The notes beneath the pieces are model-generated. The model worked only from the letters and a program-made list of their open reading frames with translations, had not been told where the DNA came from and made no database searches. Shown in pieces: positions 1 through 8,018 of a stretch of DNA of 26,125 bases; the first letter of the stretch is position 1; every line of letters starts with the position of its first letter. Made by a program: the position numbers and the translations under genes. The DNA is from a virus, in IMG/VR virus record IMGVR_UViG_3300020392_000070, positions 1 to 26,125 of that record. One strand, given 5' to 3'.

Positions 1-632
1 TTGATCCAAATAAAATATATGTTATATCATTAGACCCTAGTACAGGAACAGGTGGAGATAATGCGGCCATAGTATGTTATGACCTACCTACAATGAATCA
101 AGTATGCGAATGGCAACATAATAAAACACCCATCGAAGGGCAAATTAAATTACTAAGAGATATTGCAAAAGAAATAAATGAGCAAGGAGCAACTGAAATA
201 TATTGGACTGTTGAAAATAATGCTATAGGAGAGGCGGCTTTAGTTGTAATTAGAGATACTGGTGAAGAAAGTTTTCCAGGTACATTTTTACATGAACCTA
301 ATAAAGTACAAGGCAAAAAAGGTCGGAAAGGATATCACACCCATCACAAAAATAAGATGGAAGGTGCTTTAGCAATGAAACGTCTTATAGAAAGTGATAA
401 ACTTACACTTACAAGCAAAAATATAATAAGAGAATTAAAAGAATTTGTTGCTCGTGGTACAACATTTGCCGCCAAGCCTGGAGGCACAGACGATTTAATT
501 ATGGCTACATTGGTTGCAGTTAGAATGATTACATATATTGCACAATATGAAGATGCTATATATGACGAAATAGAAACAAGTGTTAATGACGATGACGATT
601 TTAATGGACCACTTCCAATAGGGGTCTTATAA
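1..632 (+). CDS. 17: Terminase large subunit, C-terminal nuclease domain (partial)
   Basis: This is the 3' part of the DNA-packaging motor gene (T4 gp17), cut by the left edge; the first whole codon is at 3 and 209 residues are visible. Terminase cuts concatemeric DNA and pumps it into the prohead. The visible part is the RNase H-like nuclease domain. The fragment carries the expected acidic triad: Asp in SLDPSTGTGGD (fragment residue 11), Glu in VENNAIGEA (about 71) and Asp in GGTDDLIMA (about 163). Their order and spacing are close to T4 D401/E458/D542. The ATPase domain would lie to the left of the window. The first ATG in frame (93) is internal, not a start. The gene ends only 9 bases before a late-promoter box at 642. 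Assignment is confident from motif order and length. Confidence 0.9.
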   Translation, partial: DPNKIYVISLDPSTGTGGDNAAIVCYDLPTMNQVCEWQHNKTPIEGQIKLLRDIAKEINEQGATEIYWTVENNAIGEAALVVIRDTGEESFPGTFLHEPNKVQGKKGRKGYHTHHKNKMEGALAMKRLIESDKLTLTSKNIIRELKEFVARGTTFAAKPGGTDDLIMATLVAVRMITYIAQYEDAIYDEIETSVNDDDDFNGPLPIGVL

Positions 633-641
633 GAATTTTTT

Positions 642-649
642 GATAAATA
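642..649 (+). promoter_or_regulatory. T4-type late promoter GATAAATA, 5 nt before ATG
   Basis: GATAAATA matches the T4 gp55-dependent late box (TATAAATA) at 7 of 8 positions. It is followed by exactly five bases (TAAGT) and then ATG at 655. No Shine-Dalgarno sequence fits between box and ATG. If transcription starts at the usual late distance, the mRNA would begin at or next to the start codon. Confidence 0.6.
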
Positions 650-654
650 TAAGT

Positions 655-1890
655 ATGAACAATAAAGCAGATTTAAATCTTAAATTATTTGACTTTTTAA
701 AAGGTAGTGGTATAAAACTTACACTAAAAGATGATAGTGGCAACGATACCATTGAACCTGAAATTGCTGAAAGATTTTTTAGTAGCAATCCAAATATTAT
801 GGTAACTGTAAATGAAGAGGAAAAGGAAGTTAAATTAAGTAGATCTAAAATTGTTCCTGAAGAGATTATAAATAAGTTACATAAGGGTATAAAAGAAATA
901 GCACAAGACGGTTTATACAGTTTTAAGTATAAAATATATGGCAAAAATATTACACCCAAACACAATGAGTATAAAGTGAAATCAGAAGTTACAGAAGCAA
1001 GTTTAGGTAGAATGTATGGTAGTACAAAGACTAGTTACCAACCTTTAGATGCGGTAAAAATAGTAGTACGTCACACTAAGCCTGTAAATGAAGAAGTTAG
1101 AGGCTCACGTAGTAGAGCAATTTCCAAAATCTTTATACAACGTGGAGAAGAAAGATTTGCACTACCTCATAAAAGTTTAGCAGGTGCAAGAGCAATGGCA
1201 AGACATGTTCACAATGGAGGTAATCCGTTTGATAATGTAGGCCACTCTATAAATGAAATGGTAGAAAATTTACAAGACCTTAGTCAATTTGTAAGATATG
1301 TGGACAGAAAAGGATTAGTAAATGAAGACAATGCACAATATGTAGATATTGCTAAAGAGTCCATTTCTAACATGCGACTTAATTTAAAAAGATTAAGTGG
1401 TGCTAAATCATATGCAAAAGCAGTAGACACAATAGATGCAATGAACACATTAACATTAAGTGAAAATGAAAATGATCTTGCAGATTTATTTACAGAAAAA
1501 CATGTAGATAATACTGTACAATCTGCTTTTCCAAAAATTAATAGATTATTAAATATTCAACGTTCAGTTGCAGACTACATTGAAAACTCTATAGAAAATA
1601 GTAGATTTAGTGTACCAGCAATTAACGAAGAAGTTGTTGATTTTCCTAATAAGAAGTCAGAAATAGCACACAAATTAAATACAATTAGTGAATGCATTGA
1701 TGACAAAATCTTAAAAGAATTTTTAAACAACACAACAAGTAAAATCTTAAAAGATAGAAAACTTGACGAGTTTACAATTAACATGGTTAAAAAGTTAATT
1801 GGTAAAATAAACGAAAAAGTAGAAACAGATATAGATGAAGATTTAGTAGAATTCGTCGATTATACCAAAAAACTAGACGAAATCTGCTAA
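655..1890 (+). CDS. Conserved-looking marine myovirus protein, unknown function (411 aa)
   Basis: The function is not recognised. An upstream in-frame TTG at 640 exists, but ATG at 655 (start MNNKADLNLK) is preferred because the late-promoter box 642-649 overlaps the TTG-ATG interval. The protein is hydrophilic, with no signal peptide or membrane segment. A central stretch around RGSRSRAISKIFIQRGEERFALPHKSLAGARAMARHVHNG looks like a compact conserved domain, followed by mostly helical sequence (LQDLSQFVRYVDRK and similar). I recall similar ~400-aa hypothetical proteins in marine T4-like phages, but this was not checked. Its late promoter and place directly after terminase suggest a virion or assembly role; that is inference. 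A hairpin at 1906-1936 separates it from the early gp32 promoter. Confidence 0.75.
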   Translation: MNNKADLNLKLFDFLKGSGIKLTLKDDSGNDTIEPEIAERFFSSNPNIMVTVNEEEKEVKLSRSKIVPEEIINKLHKGIKEIAQDGLYSFKYKIYGKNITPKHNEYKVKSEVTEASLGRMYGSTKTSYQPLDAVKIVVRHTKPVNEEVRGSRSRAISKIFIQRGEERFALPHKSLAGARAMARHVHNGGNPFDNVGHSINEMVENLQDLSQFVRYVDRKGLVNEDNAQYVDIAKESISNMRLNLKRLSGAKSYAKAVDTIDAMNTLTLSENENDLADLFTEKHVDNTVQSAFPKINRLLNIQRSVADYIENSIENSRFSVPAINEEVVDFPNKKSEIAHKLNTISECIDDKILKEFLNNTTSKILKDRKLDEFTINMVKKLIGKINEKVETDIDEDLVEFVDYTKKLDEIC

Positions 1891-1905
1891 AACTGATATA
1901 TAATA

Positions 1906-1936
1906 TTGTAAGAAAAAACTTATATTTTTTTTACAA
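1906..1936 (+). terminator. A/T hairpin, terminator-like, before gp32 promoter
   Basis: TTGTAA (1906-1911) pairs with TTACAA (1931-1936), and AAAAAA (1913-1918) with TTTTTT (1925-1930). There is one bulged G at 1912 and a 6-nt loop. It lies 15 bases after the stop of the 411-aa gene and just before the sigma70-type promoter at 1943. The T-run lies within the stem rather than after it, so termination strength is uncertain. Confidence 0.45.
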
Positions 1937-1942
1937 AAACGG

Positions 1943-1971
1943 TTGACTTTGTCAACATTAGGCATTATAAT
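1943..1971 (+). promoter_or_regulatory. sigma70-type early promoter for gp32 operon
   Basis: TTGACT (1943-1948), 17-nt spacer and TATAAT (1966-1971): a near-perfect host sigma70 promoter. The -35 element is embedded in an inverted repeat, TTGAC-TTT-GTCAA (1943-1955), which could be an operator. The same TTGACTT...TTATAATA pattern recurs at 7973 and 16403. The leader to the gp32 ATG is about 50 nt and ends with AGGAG (2017-2021), 6 nt before ATG 2028. Confidence 0.8.
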
Positions 1972-2027
1972 AGGCAAACAAGTGTATGAATTATGATTAC
2001 ACGACATGGCAAACATAGGAGAAAAAC

Positions 2028-3032
2028 ATGGCAACATTGGCTGAAATTAGAGCAAAACTAGCCGCAATGGATTCTAAACCAGGCGGTTCATCAACAGGTG
2101 GCGACAATGCTATCTATCCATTTTGGAATATCTCAGAAGGCACTAGTGCAACACTAAGATTTCTTCCAGACGGAGATCCCAACAATACATTCTTTTGGAC
2201 AGAGCGACAAATGATACGTTTATCGTTTCCTGGAATAAAGGGTGGTGATATGAAACCTACAACTGTACAAGTACCTTGTATGGAAATGTGGGGTGAACAA
2301 TGTCCGGTACATAATGAGATCAGACCTTGGTTCAAAGACGCATCACTAGAAGATATGGGTCGTAAGTATTGGAAAAAGAGAAGTTATATATTCCAAGGAT
2401 ATGTAGTAGACAGTCCACTACAAGAAGACTCAGTTCCAGAAAATCCGATTAGGAGATTCATTATTGGACCACAAATCTTTAACATTATCAAAGGTGCATT
2501 AATGGACCCTGATATGGAAAATATTCCTACAGATTATATTAATGGTACAGACTTTAGATTATCAAAAACAATGAAAGGTCAGTATGCTGACTACTCAACA
2601 AGCAAATGGGCAAGAAAAGAAAGAGCACTCGATGAGCAAGAACTTGCCGCAGTTGATACAAATGGATTGTATGATCTTAAAGACTTCTTACCTAAGAAAC
2701 CATCAGCAGAAGAAGTGGACGTAATATATAATATGTTCCAAGACTCTGTTAATGGTGAATTGTACGACAACGAAAAGTACGGTAACTTTTTTAGACCTAT
2801 TGGCCAGGCCGCACCTGCTAAGGTACAAACACCTTCAGCACCGGCTCAGGCTACAGCAACACCAGTAGCAGAAACAACACCGGCACCGGCACAAGAAGCC
2901 GCACCGGCACCTGCTCCTGAAGTGCAACCAGCAACAGAAACAGTAAGTGCTTCTGCCGATAACACTGAAAGTTCGGCTGGTAAGGCATCTGCAGATGACA
3001 TCCTGCAGATGATAAGAAATCGTCAGCAATAG
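2028..3032 (+). CDS. 32: Single-stranded DNA-binding protein (gp32-like)
   Basis: T4 gp32-type ssDNA-binding protein, which coats single strands and coordinates replication, recombination and repair. The N-terminus (MATLAEIRAKLAAMD) is short and charged. The core contains NAIYPFWNISEGTSATLRFLPD (residues ~28-48) and VPCMEMWGEQCPVHNEIR (82-99), with C84, C92 and H95 in the region of the T4 gp32 zinc site. A full four-ligand set is not obvious. Residues ~259-320 form an Ala/Pro/Glu-rich linker, visibly more GC-rich than the surrounding DNA. A short tail (SADDILQMIRNRQQ) follows, in place of a long acidic T4-like C-terminus. At 334 aa it is slightly longer than T4 gp32 (301). AGGAG 6 nt upstream supports the ATG. 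It is first in the early block with uvsX, as expected for this role. Confidence 0.9.
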   Translation: MATLAEIRAKLAAMDSKPGGSSTGGDNAIYPFWNISEGTSATLRFLPDGDPNNTFFWTERQMIRLSFPGIKGGDMKPTTVQVPCMEMWGEQCPVHNEIRPWFKDASLEDMGRKYWKKRSYIFQGYVVDSPLQEDSVPENPIRRFIIGPQIFNIIKGALMDPDMENIPTDYINGTDFRLSKTMKGQYADYSTSKWARKERALDEQELAAVDTNGLYDLKDFLPKKPSAEEVDVIYNMFQDSVNGELYDNEKYGNFFRPIGQAAPAKVQTPSAPAQATATPVAETTPAPAQEAAPAPAPEVQPATETVSASADNTESSAGKASADDILQMIRNRQQ

Positions 3033-3042
3033 TTGACGTTTG

Positions 3043-3110
3043 GTAGCCATACTTAGGGATTTGAATACTTGGTCCTGTTTACTTCAAAGATCTGGTATGG
3101 CTACATTTTT
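3043..3110 (+). ncRNA. Structured RNA/hairpin between gp32 and SGNH gene
   Basis: GTAGCCATAC (3043-3052) and GTATGGCTAC (3095-3104) form a perfect 10-bp stem. Inside it, TTTGAA (3060-3065) and TTCAAA (3083-3088) form a second 6-bp stem with a 17-nt apical loop. The outer stem is followed by A and five T (3105-3110), as in an intrinsic terminator. It sits 10 bases after the gp32 stop and 11 bases before the next ATG. It could be a partial terminator, an mRNA-stabilising 3' end for gp32, or a translation-control element. I see no tRNA features. Confidence 0.55.
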
Positions 3111-3121
3111 AAGGGATAAAA

Positions 3122-3856
3122 ATGAGTACATTATTAGCAATAGGAGATAGCCACACATTTGGTTCAGAGATATACGGCGAAGGCGATAATCGACCTGAAT
3201 CAATATACAAGGCTTTCCCAGAGAAACTAAAACAACTATTAGAAATAGATGAATGTGTTAATCTAGGGCAACCTGGTGCTAGTATTATGCGAACTGAAAG
3301 ACTGTTAGTTGAATATCTAGCAAACAATCCTAAACCAGAACTAGTTTTATTAGGCTGGACTTGTTTAGGAAGATTTGAATATGCAGACGGATTTGACGAT
3401 GACGGTTCTTATCATTATAACTTAGTGAACAGTTGGAAAGCACCAGATATGGCAGAAGGCACTGAAAGGTATGAAGCATACAAACAGTTTTTGCCTATTT
3501 GTTTAGCAGAAGACTTATTAGCACAAAAATATAGGACATTGTATATATGTGAAAATATATGCAAAAATAATAACATTCCATATCTAATGTTTGATGTAAT
3601 GACAAATACAAAAGATGAAGCACCTATAAATGATGAAGATGTAAAGTTTTGGTCAGGTGAACACGAGATTGATAAATCATTATATAACGCAATAGATAAA
3701 AATAATTACATGGAAACAAGTTATTGGGACTGGATTATGGATGGCAAATTTCCAGAAGTTAAAGTAAACGGAGGTCATGCCAATGAGGCAGGACATGAGA
3801 GATGGGCACAAAAACTAGTCGAAGAATTAAAAGAAAGGAATATATACGGAGTATAA
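3122..3856 (+). CDS. SGNH/GDSL-family hydrolase-like protein
   Basis: Probable SGNH-fold hydrolase (esterase or deacetylase type), 244 aa. Block I is GDSHTFG (residues 8-14) with candidate nucleophile Ser10. Block II-like NLGQPGAS (47-54) supplies a conserved Asn/Gly. The C-terminal block is VNGGHANEAGH (215-225) with candidate catalytic His219; the usual Asp of the DxxH motif appears as Asn216. No signal peptide is seen, so it is cytoplasmic or virion-associated. Placing an acyl-hydrolase between gp32 and uvsX is unusual. Possible substrates are host lipids, glycans or modified nucleic acid, and nothing in the sequence decides among them. The final GGAG-like sequence of this gene serves as RBS for uvsX one base downstream. 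Confidence 0.7.
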   Translation: MSTLLAIGDSHTFGSEIYGEGDNRPESIYKAFPEKLKQLLEIDECVNLGQPGASIMRTERLLVEYLANNPKPELVLLGWTCLGRFEYADGFDDDGSYHYNLVNSWKAPDMAEGTERYEAYKQFLPICLAEDLLAQKYRTLYICENICKNNNIPYLMFDVMTNTKDEAPINDEDVKFWSGEHEIDKSLYNAIDKNNYMETSYWDWIMDGKFPEVKVNGGHANEAGHERWAQKLVEELKERNIYGV

Positions 3857-3857
3857 A

Positions 3858-4964
3858 ATGCAAAAACCATTTGATTTAAGCAAATTTAGAACCGGCATTA
3901 CTAAAAGCATAAGCGGTATTAGTGCTGGTTTTCATGATCCACAAGATTGGATCAGTACAGGAAATCACACACTCAACTATTTGATCAGTGGTGATTTTAA
4001 TAAAGGCATACCACTAGGTAAAGTTAGTGTGTTTGCAGGAGAGTCTGGTTCAGGTAAAAGTTTTATCTGTGCTGGTAACTTAGTTAGAAATGCACAAGAC
4101 CACGGTTGTCAAGTTGTAGTATTTGACAGTGAAAATGCTCTTGACGAAGAATGGCTACAAGCACTTAATGTTGATACCAGTCCTGAGAAACTGTTAAAAA
4201 TAAGTGTATCAATGATTGATGATGTAGCAAAAGCAATATCAGAATTTATGAAAGACTATAAAGCAAATTATGGTGACTTAGAATATAACGAAATGCCTAA
4301 GTTACTGTTTGTTATAGACAGTCTGGGTATGTTGCTAACCCCAACTGACGTTGATCAGTTCCAAAAAGGTGACATGAAAGGTGACATGGGTCGTAAACCA
4401 AAGGCCCTTACAGCATTGGTTAGAAATACAGTAAACCAATTAGCACCATACCCAGTTGGCTTAGTTGCTACTAACCACACATACGCATCACAGGATATGT
4501 TTGATCCAGATGATAAAATAAGTGGCGGACAAGGCTTTATATACGCATCTAGCATAGTTGTAGCAATGAAGAAACTAAAACTAAAAGAAGACGCAGACGG
4601 TAATAAAACTTCTACAGTACAAGGTATAAGAGCCGCATGTAAAGTAATGAAGTCTAGATACAGTAAGCCGTTTGAAGGCGTACAAGTAAAGATTCCATAT
4701 GAAACTGGCATGGACCCATACAGTGGTATGTTAGAAATGTTAGAGTCTAAGGACATAGTAGAGAAAGTTGGAAACAAACTTTCTTATGTGTCTCCTGTTA
4801 CAGGTGAAGAAATCAAAGAGTTCAGAAAAGGCTGGACTGGAGATAAACTTCAGGTAATTATAGACGAATGGGGTCAAAATCCAAAAACTAGTTTAGTCGA
4901 AGAAGACGATATCGACGAATCAGAACTAGATGATCCATCAGTTTATGAGGAGAACATTGAATGA
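3858..4964 (+). CDS. uvsX: UvsX RecA-like recombinase
   Basis: Phage RecA/Rad51-family strand-exchange protein, 368 aa (T4 UvsX is about 390). Walker A is GESGSGKS (61-68) and Walker B is LLFVIDS (149-155). VATNHTYAS (203-211) follows in the L1/sensor region and DPDDKISGGQGFIYASSIV (216-234) at the L2 position. The C-terminus is strongly acidic (EEDDIDESELDDPSVYEENIE), as in many UvsX proteins. It acts with gp32, UvsY and UvsW in recombination-dependent replication, all of which lie nearby. The stop overlaps the next start (ATGA at 4961). Confidence 0.95.
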   Translation: MQKPFDLSKFRTGITKSISGISAGFHDPQDWISTGNHTLNYLISGDFNKGIPLGKVSVFAGESGSGKSFICAGNLVRNAQDHGCQVVVFDSENALDEEWLQALNVDTSPEKLLKISVSMIDDVAKAISEFMKDYKANYGDLEYNEMPKLLFVIDSLGMLLTPTDVDQFQKGDMKGDMGRKPKALTALVRNTVNQLAPYPVGLVATNHTYASQDMFDPDDKISGGQGFIYASSIVVAMKKLKLKEDADGNKTSTVQGIRAACKVMKSRYSKPFEGVQVKIPYETGMDPYSGMLEMLESKDIVEKVGNKLSYVSPVTGEEIKEFRKGWTGDKLQVIIDEWGQNPKTSLVEEDDIDESELDDPSVYEENIE

Positions 4965-5194
4965 CAGCCGATCTAAGTTTAATAATTGAAACCTGGGAAT
5001 GTGTTAAACCTTCTGTAAACGTTAAAGAACGTGATGAGGTTTGTGCAAACCTGGTTAGAGTTTTTGATGAACACGGATTAGTAGACTATGATGAAGTTGG
5101 TGTGAATGAATGTGATAAACATTTACGCCAAGCCATCGAAGAATACTTTGAAGTTGACTACGAAGACGAAGAAGAATCAGGAGACTGGGATTAG
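4961..5194 (+). CDS. Small acidic protein after uvsX, unknown
   Basis: This 77-aa protein starts MTADLSLIIETWECVKPSVN and ends in an acidic tail (EVDYEDEEESGDWD). There is no membrane segment and no recognised motif. The ATGA overlap with uvsX implies translational coupling, and the next gene starts 2 bases after its stop. Its place between uvsX and a uvsY-like gene suggests a recombination accessory, but that is only context. It is likely real given the tight operon packing. Confidence 0.7.
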   Translation: MTADLSLIIETWECVKPSVNVKERDEVCANLVRVFDEHGLVDYDEVGVNECDKHLRQAIEEYFEVDYEDEEESGDWD

Positions 5195-5196
5195 TA

Positions 5197-5655
5197 ATGG
5201 CAGGCTGGTATAACAAAGTTTCAGATAATTTAAGTAATATTGTTGACGCAATAGAATATTTTGATGCTGAATTAGAAGAAGCAAAGAAAGAATGTTATAT
5301 CAAGGGTAATGTGGAACGTAATAGTGCCGCATTACCTGGCATTACAGAACATAGATTTAATCAACTACAAGAAATAGAAGCAATATTAGAACATATTAAT
5401 ATTCAACTAAGAAAAACTAGAAGTAGAGTTTTTAGAAATTTTCTTGAAAGTTATAACAGGCAATTAACAAGCAGAGATGCTGACAAATATGTTGATGGCG
5501 ATGATGATGTAATTAACCTTACACAATTAGCAAATCAATTTAGTTTATTAAGAAACAAATATCTTGGCATCATGAAAGGATTGGATACAAAACAATGGCA
5601 GATAGGACACATAGTGAAACTGAGAACAGCAGGTATGGAAGATATATCAATTTAG
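5197..5655 (+). CDS. uvsY: UvsY-like recombination mediator (tentative)
   Basis: This 152-aa, mostly helical, charged protein lies just downstream of uvsX. UvsY loads UvsX onto gp32-coated DNA. The C-terminal part (LRNKYLGIMKGLDTKQWQIG, then HIVKLRTAG) resembles the T4 UvsY C-terminus in pattern (ALDAIKSRGFAIKHIQDMR). The size is close to T4 UvsY (137 aa) and the central RNFLESYNRQLTSRDADKYV fits its basic helical core. The similarity is weak by eye and position carries much of the call. It starts MAGWYNK directly after the previous stop. The next gene's ATG lies 61 nt inside this one. Confidence 0.55.
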   Translation: MAGWYNKVSDNLSNIVDAIEYFDAELEEAKKECYIKGNVERNSAALPGITEHRFNQLQEIEAILEHINIQLRKTRSRVFRNFLESYNRQLTSRDADKYVDGDDDVINLTQLANQFSLLRNKYLGIMKGLDTKQWQIGHIVKLRTAGMEDISI

Positions 5656-6515
5656 ATATATTAGATGACCTACTTGAATCCATTCACGCACTAAAAGACG
5701 AAGAAAAATATATCCTTAGTCTTGACGACTCCGTAGAAGATACATTGAAAGATGTGTTGCATACATATCTTAAATGGCACCAAATAAAAGTAATTCCAAA
5801 TGCTAAAAAACATGTACTAGGTACGTTACATCAATCTCCTAGTAGATTAGTTTTAGAATCAAAAGACCAAAAATCCTTTTCATATTACTATGATAATTTA
5901 GACACAAAAATAGATGTCAAAAATTTAAAGTCAAATGTTTTAAAATACTTAGGATTTTATGATATGACATTTCAGTCTTCAAGTGATAATACAGATATAT
6001 TTACAGCAATAATGACTATTAGAGAATTTTATAGACATAATATGAAGTCTCATAAAGATTGTGTTATAACTGTAAACAATACAGATATCAATACAATAAA
6101 AGCATTATCTTATTCTAATTCTACAGGATTAGCAATAGGTATTTCTAATAACAAAATTGATATGGATACACTTACAACACATTGTAAAGAATCCTCAGAA
6201 TTTATTTCAAGTATAATACTACCAGATGAAGTAGATAATGTCAAAGAAGTGTGCGACCTAGTACATCAACATGATATTAAGGTTATAAAAATAGCATCAT
6301 ACAAAGACATACTAAAAGAAACTTATCTTGCAGATTGTGGTGTTGACATAATAGTATTTGGTCCTGTAGCAACTACACAAGAGTTGCATTACTATTTGCC
6401 AAACCACAAGCAGGATAATACAGGATTTGCATTAGGTTTTGGAACTGTATCACAAACAGCATATAATAGAAAGAGCATACAAATTTGTAAAAACATACCA
6501 GTAAAAAATGGCTAG
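5595..6515 (+). CDS. Unknown protein, 306 aa, between uvsY-like and uvsW
   Basis: The function is not recognised. The only usable ATG is at 5595, which gives an unusually long 61-nt overlap with the upstream gene in another frame; no good Shine-Dalgarno precedes it. The N-terminal half is charged and helical. The C-terminal half shows alternating hydrophobic strands and helices (TGLAIGISNNKIDMD, IKVIKIASYKDILKE, GVDIIVFGPVATTQE), hinting at an alpha/beta or TIM-like fold, but no catalytic motif stands out. It overlaps the uvsW start by 8 nt, so it belongs to the same operon. It ends in a basic, Gly-terminated tail (ICKNIPVKNG). Confidence 0.7.
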   Translation: MADRTHSETENSRYGRYINLDILDDLLESIHALKDEEKYILSLDDSVEDTLKDVLHTYLKWHQIKVIPNAKKHVLGTLHQSPSRLVLESKDQKSFSYYYDNLDTKIDVKNLKSNVLKYLGFYDMTFQSSSDNTDIFTAIMTIREFYRHNMKSHKDCVITVNNTDINTIKALSYSNSTGLAIGISNNKIDMDTLTTHCKESSEFISSIILPDEVDNVKEVCDLVHQHDIKVIKIASYKDILKETYLADCGVDIIVFGPVATTQELHYYLPNHKQDNTGFALGFGTVSQTAYNRKSIQICKNIPVKNG

Positions 6516-7971
6516 ACAAACAAGATTAGAAATCAAAGATGAAGTAAACATTAAGTTTCACGACTTAGATGTAGCCACACGTAGAAAATTATCTGATACT
6601 TGCAAATACTTTTTGCCATATGCATATCATATGCCAGCATATAAATTAGGTCGCTGGGACGGGTATGTTAGATTTTGTGATATTGGTGGCAGAAGTTATT
6701 TAAATTTACTTGATCAACTAATTCCTGTAGTGACAGAATTAGGTTATGAAGTTGTGTTAGATGATAAAAGAGAAAAATGGGACTTCAAATTTGATGAGAT
6801 AAAACAAGACACATATGAACAATTTAGTTGGCCTAAGAAACACCCTGCAGAAGGTTTACCCATAATACTAAGAGATTATCAAGTAGAAATAATTAATAAG
6901 TTTCTGGCCAACCCACAATGTTTACAAGAAATTGCCACCGGTGCAGGTAAAACTCTTGTAACAGCCGCACTAAGTCACCAATGTGAAAAGTATGGAAGAA
7001 CAATAGTGATAGTACCAAATAAGGACCTTGTAACGCAAACAGAAGCGGACTACAAGCATTTAGGACTAGACGTTGGTGTTTTCTATGGTGATAGAAAAGA
7101 ATACAATAAAACGCACACAATTTGTACTTGGCAAAGTTTAGAAATATTACATAAAAAATCTAAGGCCAAAGAAGCAGTTGATTTTGACATACAAACTTTT
7201 ATAGAAGGTGTAGTATGTATAATGGTTGATGAGGTACACAAAGCAAAAGCAGATGTACTAAAACAATTATTAAGTAGTGTCTTTGCAAATGTACCTATTC
7301 GTTGGGGACTAACAGGAACAATACCCAAAGATCAACATGAAGCAGTAGCATGTACAAGCACAATTGGACCAGTAATAGGACAATTAAGTGCAAAAGAGTT
7401 ACAGGATAAAGGTGTACTTTCAAATTTAGAAGTAAACGTATTACAACTTGCAGATACACATGTTGGATTTAATAGTTATGCACAAGAACTAAAATGGATT
7501 ACAACAAATCCAGATAGAATAAAATTTATAAGTGAACTTATAAATGGAATGACCGATAATGGTAACACTTTGATCTTAGTTGACAGAATAAAAACAGGAC
7601 AACTGCTAATTGAAGAAAATCCAGATTGGGTTTTTATAAGTGGCGAAATGAAACAATCAGAAAGGAAAGATAATTACGATGAAGTAAGCGAAGCCGAAGG
7701 TAAAGTAATTGTTGCTACATATGGTGTGGCGGCAGTAGGTATTAACATACCAAGAATATTTAATTTAGTTCTTATTGAGCCTGGGAAAAGTTTTGTTAGA
7801 GTTATACAAAGTATCGGTAGAGGTATTAGAAAAGCAAAAGATAAGGATTTTGTAAATGTGTTTGATATCACTAGTACATTAAAATATAGCAAACGACATC
7901 TAACAGAAAGAAAAAAGTTTTATAGAGAAGCAGAATATCCATATAAAATTACTAAAATAGAATACATATAG
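6508..7971 (+). CDS. uvsW: UvsW-like superfamily 2 helicase
   Basis: 487-aa SF2 DNA/RNA helicase of the T4 UvsW type, which unwinds R-loops and branched recombination intermediates and helps switch from origin- to recombination-dependent replication. The small N-terminal domain (ending near WDGYVRFCDIGGRSYLNLL) is characteristic. Helicase motifs follow: Q-like LRDYQ (121-125), motif I ATGAGKT (143-149), motif II DEVH (241-244), motif III LTGT (268-271), and motif VI QSIGRGIRKAKD near the C-terminus. Length matches T4 UvsW (~500 aa). It closes the uvsX block; the stop is followed at once by the next sigma70-type promoter. Confidence 0.95.
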   Translation: MARQTRLEIKDEVNIKFHDLDVATRRKLSDTCKYFLPYAYHMPAYKLGRWDGYVRFCDIGGRSYLNLLDQLIPVVTELGYEVVLDDKREKWDFKFDEIKQDTYEQFSWPKKHPAEGLPIILRDYQVEIINKFLANPQCLQEIATGAGKTLVTAALSHQCEKYGRTIVIVPNKDLVTQTEADYKHLGLDVGVFYGDRKEYNKTHTICTWQSLEILHKKSKAKEAVDFDIQTFIEGVVCIMVDEVHKAKADVLKQLLSSVFANVPIRWGLTGTIPKDQHEAVACTSTIGPVIGQLSAKELQDKGVLSNLEVNVLQLADTHVGFNSYAQELKWITTNPDRIKFISELINGMTDNGNTLILVDRIKTGQLLIEENPDWVFISGEMKQSERKDNYDEVSEAEGKVIVATYGVAAVGINIPRIFNLVLIEPGKSFVRVIQSIGRGIRKAKDKDFVNVFDITSTLKYSKRHLTERKKFYREAEYPYKITKIEYI

Positions 7972-7972
7972 A

Positions 7973-8000
7973 TTGACTTTTAATATTTTAGTGTTATAAT
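7973..8000 (+). promoter_or_regulatory. sigma70-type promoter upstream of 8019 operon
   Basis: TTGACT (7973-7978), 16-nt spacer and TATAAT (7995-8000). The flanks repeat the pattern of the gp32 promoter (TTGACTTT, TTATAATA). The downstream gene has AGGAG at 8009-8013, 5 nt before its ATG, so the expected transcript has a very short leader. Confidence 0.75.
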
Positions 8001-8018
8001 AAGAACTTAGGAGATTGA

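Noticed and set aside
2815-2960. Repeat array or CRISPR-like pattern in the gp32 3' region
   Set aside because: The repetition is Ala/Pro/Glu codons (GCA CCG GCA) coding a flexible linker; there are no regular repeats with unique spacers.
3043-3104. tRNA or tRNA-like gene between gp32 and the SGNH gene
   Set aside because: The outer stem is 10 bp and the inner structure is a single hairpin. No D-arm, anticodon arm, T-arm consensus or CCA end can be placed.
4355-4777. 140-aa minus-strand ORF opposite uvsX
   Set aside because: It lies wholly within the well-supported uvsX gene and has no promoter or RBS; a shadow frame.
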